From Notolepis coatsorum (taxonomy: Eukaryota; Chordata; Actinopteri; Aulopiformes; Paralepididae), in contig OZ020594.1 of NCBI GenBank assembly GCA_963971535.1, forward strand, positions 118,331,127 through 118,395,126: a stretch of 64,000 nt of DNA, written 5' to 3'. Below are positions 11,467-21,511 of this stretch, piece after piece (positions within the stretch are counted from its first letter, which is position 1; each line of letters begins with the position of its first letter). A program made the position numbers and the translations under genes. Under the pieces are notes generated by a model. That model did no database searches and was not told where the DNA came from. It worked only from the letters and a program-made list of their open reading frames with translations.

Positions 11467-12848
11467 TGTAACTGAGGGGTACAATTCCCTGACTGTATTG
11501 ATAAGTATGGTATCATTAAACCACTACCGCTTTATGTACTTTAACTACTGGCCATACAGTACACGATATCTAAATATGATGAACACTTTCCCACAATGAA
11601 ATCGGTTCCACACAAAGGTAATAATCAAATATTTAATATATAGCAAAAGGTACATATGATATTTACCATTACATTTATGATTTGAATGCACTTGTAAGGC
11701 AAATGAGTACTCGTAGGCAAATCAACACTGAATGTCCAATCTCTGGTTACGCAGGAAGCAAGTATACAACCTGGCTCTTAGGGAATTAGAACTATGGTAC
11801 TCTTAATGATATAGCAGGATATTCTGCAAGGGGTCCTCCCGGTTGTAGGCCGGTAGGGGGGGTAGGAGAGCCGTCGGTAGTAGACCGTCTGGTCAACGAT
11901 ATCTAGGGAGACTTCAAGTACAGAAGACGGTGCAGTAGACTCTTGATCCGCAGATGAATACACCTTGGTTCTCTTGTAGGCTGTAGCTCCACAGTGAAGA
12001 AGAAGCTAGGCGACCTCAGTCTCTCTGAGCGCCGACTCAACTTGACTCCTCTCGGGGGTAAATCCAACACTCACAGGCGTCGGCGATTATCCGCTCCACA
12101 AATCACAGTACCAAAGCAAATATATTCCAGCCGCATAGGGCTCAGCAGTCGTCGGGTAGGTAATCCAGTGTACATGTCCCTCGGTCCTCGTCTAGATCTC
12201 CTCGGAAGAAAGCGTCATGTGTGGTCGGCCCCAGCCTGGATAAGACTCTAGATAACACGAGGAAGCGTTGGAGATGCTGGTCACTTTAGAACTCTAACCG
12301 CACGATGCACCATACACGATAGACTATTATTACTTAATAGAAATACGTCGCACTCGACGGTACAGTGCCAAACTCTGACAATTCAGCTATTAATTCGCAC
12401 GAAGTCTCGATGCTATTCTAAGGCCAAACAGGCCATACTACACCGCACGCGGTATCGTGGGTGAGGCTTCACGTTCTGTTACTTAGTTGGGTAGAAGGGT
12501 AAAGGACTAAGGGATAAGAGGACTTCTACATTTACTTGCGCCATATTTATATGCACGGTGAACAAATAGTGCCACTCTCGTTTCGGTAGCCGTATCCCTG
12601 AGCGGAGCCGGGGCTAGTACGGACATGTCTCGTCGGTACCTTTGAACTTGACGCCAGGGGCTGGTCCCTGGCGCCTGGTCCTTTTGTCCAATAAGAGAAT
12701 GAACTATTATGGGCTATAGTAGGCTAAAGGGATATTCCGTGTATATGTACAAGGAATATAGAAGGGATATCAAACGATATACAAATACTATTCAATATAT
12801 ATCAATAAATAAATATATATATTCGGTTTAATCTGATCCTTCGTAACA
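11467..12848 (-). repeat. BEL 3' LTR (1382 bp)
   Basis: In sense it starts TGTTACGAAGGATC and ends CCCCTCAGTTACA, next to the ACTAG duplication. Positions 11693-12848 match the 5' LTR at 18969-20124 almost exactly. The last 226 bases in sense (11467-11692) have no partner in the 5' LTR. Confidence 0.85.
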
Positions 12849-13055
12849 GCCGCACCCTAATTAGTCCCACCTAATTAGCTAAGCAGAGACAGATTAACCG
12901 CACTGTCCACTACTCAATGTCTGCTGTGAGGGTCAGTCAGTTCACAAAGTCATGGGGTCATGGTCGTCATCGATAGTATCAGGGAGCCTTGGCAGTTCTA
13001 TTAGCCTCGCCACGGGTCGGGTGTAGGTCCGCCCTTGGACGAGCACTTCAGCTGC
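12849..13055 (-). other. BEL 3' untranslated stretch
   Basis: No frame. In sense it ends GGTGGGACTAATTAGGGTGC against the LTR, a weak purine-rich tract that may serve as the polypurine primer. Confidence 0.45.
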
Positions 13056-15188
13056 TCAGACCTTTCCATCGGCACCGGTGATCACTTTGCTTACGCGGCC
13101 AGCCGGCCACATAGCTCGGGGTAGTGACTGGTCGATAATCATGACGACTGTTCCTTCTGTCAAATTGTCTCTCTCTTTTACCCATTTCTGGCGGGTCTGT
13201 AGAGACGGTAGGTAGTGGAGTAGGAAGCTGTTCCAAAACTTGTCAGCCAGTACTTGACTGTACCTCCACATTCTTCGGCCGTTCGCTTCTTCAGGCCTGT
13301 ACATTGTCTGGGGTAGCGCGGGGTCCAGCCGCCCCATCAAGAGTGTGTTGGGGGTGACTGGGTCGACATCTGCTACATCACTTGAGACGTAACCGAGGGG
13401 CTTTGAGTTCAATACTCCCTCGATCTCCGTGAGGACTGTCATTAAGACTTCTTCCGCCACGGTCTGGGCCCCAAGCACGGCGTACAGGGCTGTCTTTATG
13501 GAACGTACTTCTCGTTCCCAAGTTCCACCGAAGTGAGGTGCGTTCGGGGGATTAAACTGGAAGTCAATCTGGGATGGAGCGAGGTGGGTCTTAAGTTCTG
13601 GGCCCATAGCTTGGAAGCTCTCTCTCAGCTCTCTTTCTCCGCCTTTGAAGTTTGTCCCGTGATCAGACAATAATGTAGACGGTTTTCCTTTCCGTGATGT
13701 GAATCTTCGGAAGGCCATAAGGAATGAGTCTGTGCTCATGGTTGGAAGGAGTTCGATATGTATCGCTCTGGTGGTCATGCATTTGAATACAATACCCCAC
13801 CGCTTCTCGGTTCCTCTTCCTTTCTTTATATACAGCGGGCCGAAACAGTCCATACCGGAAGAGTGAAAAGGCTTGTCGCCGAGTCGGAGGCGACAGGGAG
13901 GTAGGTCAGCCATCCGGGGTATACTGGGCTGGGCTCGCCACTTACGACAGTCTAGACAGGTTCGCTGGAAGCGCCGCACTGCTTCTCTCCCTTGCAGTAT
14001 CCAATAACGACGTCTGATCTCCGCGAAGACTCTCTCTGCCCCTGCGTGGTGCACATCCTCGTCGTATTTCTTTATGATCAGCTCTGTGACCTTGTGTCGG
14101 CTGTTCAAGACTATCGGGTACTTGACGTCATCCGGTAAGTCTGGGGCTCTCCGTGGTCGACCACCCACTCTGATGAGACTATGGGCATCGCTCTCGGGGG
14201 CTAGGTGGAGCAGTCTGCTGTCTGAGGGGACGGGCTTTGCTCCCTGTAGACAGGCTAGCTCATCGGGGAACGAGTCTCTCTGGGCTCGTTGTAGTAGAAG
14301 AAGTTCTGCTTCTTCGTAGTCAGCTGCTGAAATGTCAGTTGTGGGCTGAACCTCTGGGTGGTGCCATAGAAATGTCTTTAGCTGCGCACTCTGTAGGGTG
14401 AGGCAATCGTCTATGTCGGGGTCTGTGGAGACGAGTGTGTTCAATCCACAGAACATAGGTTTCTTGTTTTCGGCCTCCTCTTTACTCGCCTCCCGTGGGG
14501 TGGGTGTAGGCCACTCTTCTTCCGGGAGCTTGAGGAACTCTGGCCCGTCACTGTAGAGGTTGTGACGGGTGAGGTCATCCAGGGACATTGCCCGGGTGAT
14601 GACGTCAGCTGGGTTGTGTTTGGTGTCCACATACCTCCAGCTCGCTACTTCTGTTAACTCTTGAATCTCGGTGACTCTGACTCCCACGAAGACCTTGTAT
14701 CTGCACGAATCAGACCGGATCCATGTGAGTACTGTCGTGGAGTCTGACCACAAGATTGTTCTTTGCACCGGGATGGTGAGTTCACGTTGGATTAACGTGG
14801 CGAGCTGCGCTCCTGCTAGGGCTGCGCAGAGCTCTAGACGCGGGATAGATTGTTGCTTTCGTGGGGCTATTCTTGAGCGAGCCAGGATGAAAGCAGTATG
14901 TATTTCTCCTCCCTCCTCTCGGGCACGCAAGTAGGCCACCGAACCGTAGGCTACTTCGGAGGCGTCGCTGAATACGTGCAGGTCGATCTTGCATGTCTCT
15001 GGCCTCACTGTGGGTGGGAAGTAGCTGCGGCGTATATTAACACCTGGGAGTGAGCGGAGTTCCGTCTCCCACTCTCTCCATGTGGATGCAAGGTGTTCGG
15101 GTATGGGATCGTCCCAGCCCTGGTCCTTGTCCCATAGCGCTCTTACAATCATCTTTGCCCTGGTGGTGTAAGGTAGAATACATCCCAA
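13056..15188 (-). CDS. BEL/Pao RNase H and integrase part of the polyprotein
   Basis: Open for 710 codons. The N-terminal part (SVYRTLARQYDPLG lies just upstream in frame) is the RT connection, followed by RNase H with HVFSDASEVAYGS and RLELCAALAGAQ. The integrase has a zinc-binding end (HHAGAERVF near residue 378, CLDCRKW) and a DDE core with GMDCFGPL near 447, LSDHGTNF near 507 and a WEREVRS glutamate near 557. A C-terminal domain typical of BEL integrases ends the protein. The first codon given is not ATG: this is a continuation of the gag-RT frame, separated by a deletion and frameshift near 15190-15300. It acts on element cDNA in cytoplasmic particles and the nucleus. Confidence 0.9.
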   Translation of the reverse strand: MGCILPYTTRAKMIVRALWDKDQGWDDPIPEHLASTWREWETELRSLPGVNIRRSYFPPTVRPETCKIDLHVFSDASEVAYGSVAYLRAREEGGEIHTAFILARSRIAPRKQQSIPRLELCAALAGAQLATLIQRELTIPVQRTILWSDSTTVLTWIRSDSCRYKVFVGVRVTEIQELTEVASWRYVDTKHNPADVITRAMSLDDLTRHNLYSDGPEFLKLPEEEWPTPTPREASKEEAENKKPMFCGLNTLVSTDPDIDDCLTLQSAQLKTFLWHHPEVQPTTDISAADYEEAELLLLQRAQRDSFPDELACLQGAKPVPSDSRLLHLAPESDAHSLIRVGGRPRRAPDLPDDVKYPIVLNSRHKVTELIIKKYDEDVHHAGAERVFAEIRRRYWILQGREAVRRFQRTCLDCRKWRAQPSIPRMADLPPCRLRLGDKPFHSSGMDCFGPLYIKKGRGTEKRWGIVFKCMTTRAIHIELLPTMSTDSFLMAFRRFTSRKGKPSTLLSDHGTNFKGGERELRESFQAMGPELKTHLAPSQIDFQFNPPNAPHFGGTWEREVRSIKTALYAVLGAQTVAEEVLMTVLTEIEGVLNSKPLGYVSSDVADVDPVTPNTLLMGRLDPALPQTMYRPEEANGRRMWRYSQVLADKFWNSFLLHYLPSLQTRQKWVKERDNLTEGTVVMIIDQSLPRAMWPAGRVSKVITGADGKV

Positions 15189-15268
15189 CGGGTCATATTG
15201 TCTGGCGAGTGTTCTGTATACACTCCGTCTGGTGGTCGGTATTGCCGTCGACCTTCCCTGCTCCTTGG

Positions 15269-18200
15269 TCAGGGGTTTGTGTCTATAATGGAGCGAGTCT
15301 GTTTTGAAGCGCCAGACAAGCCGCCTTTGATCAGGGAGGCGCGGAGCTTGAGTAGAAGAGCCTCGGCTTCTTCTGGCGTCGAGACGCTTTGTAAACAGTT
15401 GTCCACGTAGAAACTATTTGTCACACTTTGTCGGACCTCTTCATCTGCTGCTGGGTCCTCTGCGACGTGTTTTTGTAGTGCAAACGTAGCACAGCATGGG
15501 CTGCATGTGGTTCCGAAAGGGAGGACTTCCCATTGATAGATGGCTGGGTGCTCATCTCCGATCCTCTCTCTCCATAGGAACCGCAGCAGGGGCTTGTCCT
15601 CCTCCACTAGTCTCACCTGCAGGAACATCCCTTTGATGTCGCCGCTGATAGCCACCTTGTCCTGGCGGAAGCGTAGTAGCACGCCTAGTAGAGAGGGGCC
15701 GAGTGTTGGGCCGGCCAAGAGCTCTTTATTCAGATTTTGTGATCCGATCTGGTAGCTGCAGTTAAACACAATACGATCCTTGCCGTTGTGGTGGACCTTG
15801 TGGTGCGGCACGTACCATGATTCGGTCGTCTGATCGGCCTCTTTAATGTCAATTTTCTTTATGTGTCCCGCTGTGATTAGCTTGTTAATCTCAGCGCGGT
15901 ACACAGCCTCTTGAGCGGGGTCTTTGGCTAGGCGCCGCTCTGTGTTCAATAGATACCGCTCCGTCGCCTCTTTTGTGGCGTGAAAGGTGGGCATTCCCTC
16001 TCGCCTCAGGAGTGGAGTTGCGTATCTCATCACTCCGTTGACTGTGACTCTCTTTGTCCCTTGCTCGAGGAGGGCTATAGCGTAAATATCTTCCTTAGAA
16101 CGAATGTCTTTCTTTTCATTCTTAAAGGGCATTGTCTCTAGTGTCCATAGCCTCTCGACATGCTGCAGGAGTGTGGTGTCTTCTTCTGTCGCTCTGGAGT
16201 GGAGGCAGCTAGTGGCTGCTGTTCGGTTAAGAGACTTGGCGAGGGGGCCTTGTAATGTCCATCCTAGGCGGGTCTCGACTGCTGCAGGACAACCTCTGGG
16301 TCCTGTATGGACCCGGTCTATCGGGACTATGAGGTCTGCATGGTCGGAGCCTATCAGCAGGGTCGGGGTGGCACCGTCTATGAGCGGGATAGGGAGTTGA
16401 CGCAGGTGCACATATTTATCCATCAGCTTGGCGATGGGGTAGGTGTACTGCGATAGTCCTATTTCTTGGCTGGTGAAAGCATTAGTAATCCTATACCGTC
16501 TCTCTGGCTGCCCGCTTGCTGCGATAGTGAAGGAGACATTCTCGCCCTTTATCGTCTTTAGATCTCTTCTTATTGTCCGAATCGTCATCTGGTTCTCGCT
16601 CCCCCGCAGCCCCAGCTGGGCCGCAGCGGACGCGAGGAGAAGGGTCTTCTCTGACCCGTCATCAAGGACGGCGTAAGTGTCCATGACCTTATCTTGGTAA
16701 CTCAGTGTTACGCGGACCACCTTTAAGAGCACCTGGGCGCCGCTGCTGCTAGCGGGGTCAATGTACATAACACTTGCCTTTGTGCTGCTGGATGGTGCAG
16801 GCTTTCTTCTGTTACTGTCGTGTAGGACATCTAGGTGGGCTCCGTCACACCGACTACACCTCTTCTTGAGGCGGCACTCGGCTGCCATGTGACTGCGCGC
16901 ACATCGGTAACAGCGCCTGTTGGACTTTATCCATTGACTCACTTCTTCAGCGGTCATCTTCTTGAACAGGTCACATTGTGACAACCAGTGTTCCTTTTCG
17001 CAGTACGGGCACACCATCTTCCACTTCTCTTTCATCGAGGGGGTACTGTGGTTCTTGCTGCTCTGTACTGATTCTGATTGGTGCATGACAGTCACCGATC
17101 TTCGGCCATCGTTTGCTCTCCTAGGTCCCTCTCTGGAGCTTGGTGTGCTCCGCACGAACGTATCCAACCGTAGGCTGCTGACTTCTCTCGCCAGGAAGTC
17201 GGCTAGGTCTAGGAGGGATGGCTCGGGACCGTTAGGATCACGGTGGTCTCTTTGCCGCCTGAAGCGCTCCTGTCGGGCAAGCGGCAGCTTCTCTAAAATC
17301 CTCTCGACGTTCGAGTTTGCGTATAGTTCGTGCATACCCTTTTCTCGTTGCGCCCCCAGCATCCCTACCAGGGATTGTACTTTGATAGACAGGTCGTCTA
17401 GTGAGCGATTGTCTGTTGCTGGGGGTAGGCGGTCAATATGCCTTATCTCTTGTATTACGTAATCCCATATACGTCCATATCTTTGGTCTAGTGCTGCTAG
17501 AGCCGCTGTGTATGGGGTAGTAGAGGTGGCATAGGCCAGCGCTATGTTGTGCGCTCTGGGCACTTTCAGGTGCTTCAATAGGATAGCATACTTGTGGCGT
17601 TCATCAGCTACATCCACCATCATTGTCTCTAAGCACATCCGTAGCTCCGTGTACTGTGCTCGGTTCTCATGGGTGAAGTCTGGAAACGTCGGTGTGCCAA
17701 TGTATGACGCCGTGGATGGCTGGCACATTGGTGAGCGTTGGAAGAGAGGCCTCCTAGGCGAGTCTCCTCTTACGCCTCTCGGTGGGCTGGTACCGGCAGG
17801 GTACCATGGCCCGCTGGTCCAGGTACTATTCCTCGGGACTGGTCGTGCGTCATGCTCACCCGTAAATAGAGTCGGGGGTCTGTAGCGCAGAGCCGCGGGG
17901 GTATAGCCTGGGCTGTACTGGACCTCCTGGTCCTGTGAAGTAATGTGCTGCTGTCGGGCTTGACTCTCCTCTTCTCCCTCTTCTTCCTCTGCCAGGTCAT
18001 CTAGATCCTGTAGTCGTCCATTTAGCCTCTCCGCGGTGCACGCCGTTCCTTCCTTGTAGCTGGGTCTCACTTGGACCGGTCGGGGAAGGAGTTCGGAGGG
18101 GGGTGTAGGCTCTCTCTGGTGGTCGGGCTCAGGGTCGCTTAATCGGTTAGGGGAGGGTGCCCTAGACCCGTGTCTTGACGAGGCCCTGGAACCCCTTGTG

Positions 18201-18868
18201 GAGGGAGGGGGTGTTGCCCTGGTGATCAGCTGCTCCATTAGCTGCGCTTGTAGTCTGTCGCGCTCGGCTTCGCGCTTGGTGAGATCTGCTTCTCTTTGGG
18301 CACCGGCAGCGGCACGCTGGGTGTCGGCCCGGTCTCTTGCCATATTCTCTTCCGTCTGAAGGCGTCTCAGCTCCAGACGTATGCGCTCTTCCTCGCTCCG
18401 TTGCTGCGCTTGGAGGCGTTCTCTTTCAATGGTAGAATGTTCGCGCTCGCTAAGCATCTGTGCTTGGAGTTGTTCGCGCTCGCTAAGCGTCTGTGCTTGG
18501 AGTCGATCGCGCTCCGTAGAGGCTGCTAGGCTGGCGAGGAACGCCTGTGCCAGCATCCTCTCCGCCTCGTTGGGGGAAGGCGCTGGTTGAGGTGATCCGC
18601 TCCTGGCAGTGCCCGTTGGGGATGCGTTCCCCTGCAGGGAGTCCTGGAGCTCTATCTCCTCGGCGCTCTCCTCATCTTGTTCCGTGCAGAGTTCCATCTC
18701 TGGAGGGTTGTCTTCCTCCCGGAGCTCTTGGGGGACTACTTCTTCGGTCTTGGCGGGGGGTAAAGTCGTGTCAGTTCCCTCCTGGTCCCCACCGTGAGCT
18801 TGGTCAGTTACATTAGAACCCACTAGGGCCTCTGTGGTCGGGGTATCCTGGTTGATAGGGTCGGACAT
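15269..18868 (-). CDS. BEL/Pao gag-protease-reverse transcriptase
   Basis: The first ATG is at 18868 (MSDPINQD); the frame is open upstream to the LTR but without ATG. The N-terminal 250 residues form an acidic then arginine/glutamine-rich coiled-coil-like region. The gag core is near 400-590, with zinc-knuckle-like Cys/His clusters at about 620-690 (CPYCEKEHWLSQC, CYRCARSHMAAEC). A retropepsin-like protease follows with LDDGSEKTLLL near 736, then RT with SGDIKGMFLQVRL and NSFYVDNCL near 1152. The frame ends IIDTNP, where about 55 family residues are missing and the reading frame shifts. Thus the RT thumb is damaged while the palm is intact. Gag packages the RNA and RT copies it. Confidence 0.9.
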   Translation of the reverse strand: MSDPINQDTPTTEALVGSNVTDQAHGGDQEGTDTTLPPAKTEEVVPQELREEDNPPEMELCTEQDEESAEEIELQDSLQGNASPTGTARSGSPQPAPSPNEAERMLAQAFLASLAASTERDRLQAQTLSEREQLQAQMLSEREHSTIERERLQAQQRSEEERIRLELRRLQTEENMARDRADTQRAAAGAQREADLTKREAERDRLQAQLMEQLITRATPPPSTRGSRASSRHGSRAPSPNRLSDPEPDHQREPTPPSELLPRPVQVRPSYKEGTACTAERLNGRLQDLDDLAEEEEGEEESQARQQHITSQDQEVQYSPGYTPAALRYRPPTLFTGEHDARPVPRNSTWTSGPWYPAGTSPPRGVRGDSPRRPLFQRSPMCQPSTASYIGTPTFPDFTHENRAQYTELRMCLETMMVDVADERHKYAILLKHLKVPRAHNIALAYATSTTPYTAALAALDQRYGRIWDYVIQEIRHIDRLPPATDNRSLDDLSIKVQSLVGMLGAQREKGMHELYANSNVERILEKLPLARQERFRRQRDHRDPNGPEPSLLDLADFLAREVSSLRLDTFVRSTPSSREGPRRANDGRRSVTVMHQSESVQSSKNHSTPSMKEKWKMVCPYCEKEHWLSQCDLFKKMTAEEVSQWIKSNRRCYRCARSHMAAECRLKKRCSRCDGAHLDVLHDSNRRKPAPSSSTKASVMYIDPASSSGAQVLLKVVRVTLSYQDKVMDTYAVLDDGSEKTLLLASAAAQLGLRGSENQMTIRTIRRDLKTIKGENVSFTIAASGQPERRYRITNAFTSQEIGLSQYTYPIAKLMDKYVHLRQLPIPLIDGATPTLLIGSDHADLIVPIDRVHTGPRGCPAAVETRLGWTLQGPLAKSLNRTAATSCLHSRATEEDTTLLQHVERLWTLETMPFKNEKKDIRSKEDIYAIALLEQGTKRVTVNGVMRYATPLLRREGMPTFHATKEATERYLLNTERRLAKDPAQEAVYRAEINKLITAGHIKKIDIKEADQTTESWYVPHHKVHHNGKDRIVFNCSYQIGSQNLNKELLAGPTLGPSLLGVLLRFRQDKVAISGDIKGMFLQVRLVEEDKPLLRFLWRERIGDEHPAIYQWEVLPFGTTCSPCCATFALQKHVAEDPAADEEVRQSVTNSFYVDNCLQSVSTPEEAEALLLKLRASLIKGGLSGASKQTRSIIDTNP

Positions 18869-18968
18869 AATTTTACTTTCTACTTTTACCGCGTTTACCG
18901 TTTGTAGAAGGCTAGGTAGTATACTGGCAGCGTAATCCTCTAAGTACTGAGGTGGCTGCCGTCTCACT

Positions 18969-20124
18969 TGTAAGGCAAATGAGTACTCGTAGGCAAATCA
19001 ACACTGAATGTCCAATCTCTGGTTACGCAGGAAGCAAGTATACAACCTGGCTCTTAGGGAATTAGAACTATGGTACTCTTAATGATATAGCAGGATATTC
19101 TGGAAGGGGTCCTCCCGGTTGTAGGCCGGTAGGGGGGGTAGGAGAGCCGTCGGTAGTAGACCGGCTGGTCAACGATATCTAGGGAGACTTCAAGTACAGA
19201 AGACGGTGCAGTAGACTCTTGATCCGCAGATGAATACACCTTGGTTCTCTTGTAGGCTGTAGCTCCACAGTGAAGAAGAAGCTAGGCGACCTCAGTCTCT
19301 CTGAGCGCCGACTCAACTTGACTCCTCTCGGGGGTAAATCCAACACTCACAGGCGTCGGCGATTATCCGCTCCACAAATCACAGTACCAAAGCAAATATA
19401 TTCCAGCCGCATAGGGCTCAGCAGTCGTCGGGTAGGTAATCCAGTGTACATGTCCCTCGGTCCTCGTCTAGATCTCCTCGGAAGAAAGCGCCATGTGTGG
19501 TCGGCCCCAGCCTGGATAAGACTCTAGATAACACGAGGAAGCGTTGGAGATGCTGGTCACTTTAGAACTCTAACCGCACGATGCACCATACACGATAGAC
19601 TATTATTACTTAATAGAAATACGTCGCACTCGACGGTACAGTGCCAAACTCTGACAATTCAGCTATTAATTCGCACGAAGTCTCGATGCTATTCTAAGGC
19701 CAAACAGGCCATACTACACCGCACGCGGTATCGTGGGTGAGGCTTCACGTTCTGTTACTTAGTTGGGTAGAAGGGTAAAGGACTAAGGGATAAGAGGACT
19801 TCTACATTTACTTGCGCCATATTTATATGCACGGTGAACAAATAGTGCCACTCTCGTTTCGGTAGCCGTATCCCTGAGCGGAGCCGGGGCTAGTACGGAC
19901 ATGTCTCGTCGGTACCTTTGAACTTGACGCCAGGGGCTGGTCCCTGGCGCCTGGTCCTTTTGTCCAATAAGAGAATGAACTATTATGGGCTATAGTAGGC
20001 TAAAGGGATATTCCGTGTATATGTACAAGGAATATACAAGGGATATCAAACGATATACAAATACTATTCAATATATATCAATAAATAAATATATATATTC
20101 GGTTTAATCTGATCCTTCGTAACA
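18969..20124 (-). repeat. BEL 5' LTR (1156 bp, short at its U5 end)
   Basis: It pairs with 11693-12848. In sense it begins TGTTACGAAGG, and similarity stops at CTTACAAGTG, where the gag frame follows at once. The missing U5 tail and the absence of a tRNA-like primer site suggest a deletion across the LTR-leader junction. Confidence 0.85.
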
Positions 20125-20754
20125 ACTAGGGATGCCCCGATCACGTTTTTTGCCACCGATACCGATCACCGATCGTCTTGAGCCTTATCGGCCGATCCGG
20201 TATCGATCGTTTTTGATAAAAAAATTTATAATAATAATAATTTTTATATATTTTTTTTATTTTTTTTATAAAATATATATATTATATAATTAGACTTGTA
20301 GTTGTATTATCTGCGAGACATCGCCACCATGCAACAAGTCAAAATGCTTGCTATCTGCAAACAGCTCCACTGTCTGTGTGTACTCGAGTAGCCTCCAGCT
20401 ACGGCCAGGATTCTCCGGCGCTGCAGCTGGACCCTATTGGTATAAATCACATTCAGCATGCCCTCAGCCCGAATACGCATCGAATCAATGTTATAAGACA
20501 TTGATATCAGGAGCTATCTGTAGCTACTGCTAGCCGGCTAGATAACGTTAAGACAACGCCTCAGTGAACTATTTAGTTTAGAGCTAACGTGAGCTAGGGG
20601 TGGGCGATATATAGAGTATACTCGATGTATCGCGGATTGTTCTACCCGAGATGTAGTACTGTACTATATCGCGAACATCGAGTATTAGTTTATATGGCGC
20701 CGCCCGCGGCCGAGAGACACTCGCAGTGCTTTCCTCGAGAAGGGATGGCGGAGC

Positions 20755-20993
20755 TATAGGCTAACGTTAGTGTAGTGGTCCGGAGTGTAGCAGGGACGGC
20801 GGAGCTATAGGCTAACGTTAGCCCATTTCGTGACTGTGATGCACCAAGGGCTAGGCTAACGTTAGTGTAGTGGTCCGGAGTGTAGCAGGGACGGCGGAGC
20901 TATAGGCTAACGTTAGCCCATTTCGTGACTGTGATGCACCGAGGGCTAGGCTAACGTTAGTGTAGTGGTCCGGAGTGTAGCAGGGACGGCGGA
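20755..20993. repeat. Tandem repeat, about 2.5 units of about 95-110 bp
   Basis: Units share GTGTAGTGGTCCGGAGTGTA, GCAGGGACGGCGGAGC, and TTTCGTGACTGTGATGCACC. There are three copies of the first block and two of the last. Confidence 0.8.
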
Positions 20994-21259
20994 AAAGCGG
21001 TCAAAGCGGACTCCACACTAGTTCCATTCGTGAGGAAAAGGGGTGGGTTATATTGACAACGCTTGACAACAGAAGTTTAAACATAACTTCATATTTATTG
21101 GTTATTCGTTTCTGTATATCACTTTCCATCTCCGTGTGTTAGACTCTTCCTGTTTACATTCGAGTGTGACGTCATCACCTACGGCAGCTTAGACGATCAA
21201 AACGCGAACCTAGAACAAAACCTGAGGGGGGCGGGGCTGGCTCTCTCGTTCGTTCTCGC

Positions 21260-21261
<2 letters not shown>

Positions 21262-21296
<35 letters not shown>

Positions 21297-21304
21297 CTCT
21301 CTCT
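21262..21304. repeat. (CT)n microsatellite
   Basis: Nearly pure CT run interrupted once by CG. Confidence 0.9.
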
Positions 21305-21511
21305 ACATTCAATGATTTAAAGTAGCCAAACGTTAGACAGTATAAATACTAACTGGATAGTTGATGATAAACATTTAATTTCATTATCTGAAATATTCTA
21401 AAATCATTAAGTCTGCTATAAGCCATTATCCCTTTGTGTGTGATTATTATTTTCTCACAGTAGAGTGTATATATATATATAAATATATATACATATACAT
21501 ATACATATACA

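Larger units (their letters stand above)
11467..20124 (-). mobile_element. BEL/Pao LTR retrotransposon
   Basis: A perfect 5-bp duplication ACTAG flanks the element (11462-11466 and 20125-20129). The LTRs read TG to CA in sense. Two long minus-strand frames encode gag-protease-RT and RNase H-integrase in BEL/Pao style (YVDN in the RT active site). It entered the first bases of the hAT element at 20127, spanning that element's own target duplication. The shared LTR part (1156 bp) shows only about four differences, so the insertion is recent. The 3' LTR has 226 more bases than the 5' LTR, and the primer site is not where it should be, so this copy is probably defective. Confidence 0.9.

Noticed and set aside
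11693-11693. First placement of the BEL 3' LTR edge at TGTAAGG, as suggested by the LTR-LTR match
   Set aside because: It leaves no duplication. The edge at 11467 gives a perfect ACTAG duplication and restores the hAT duplication GAAAACAC.
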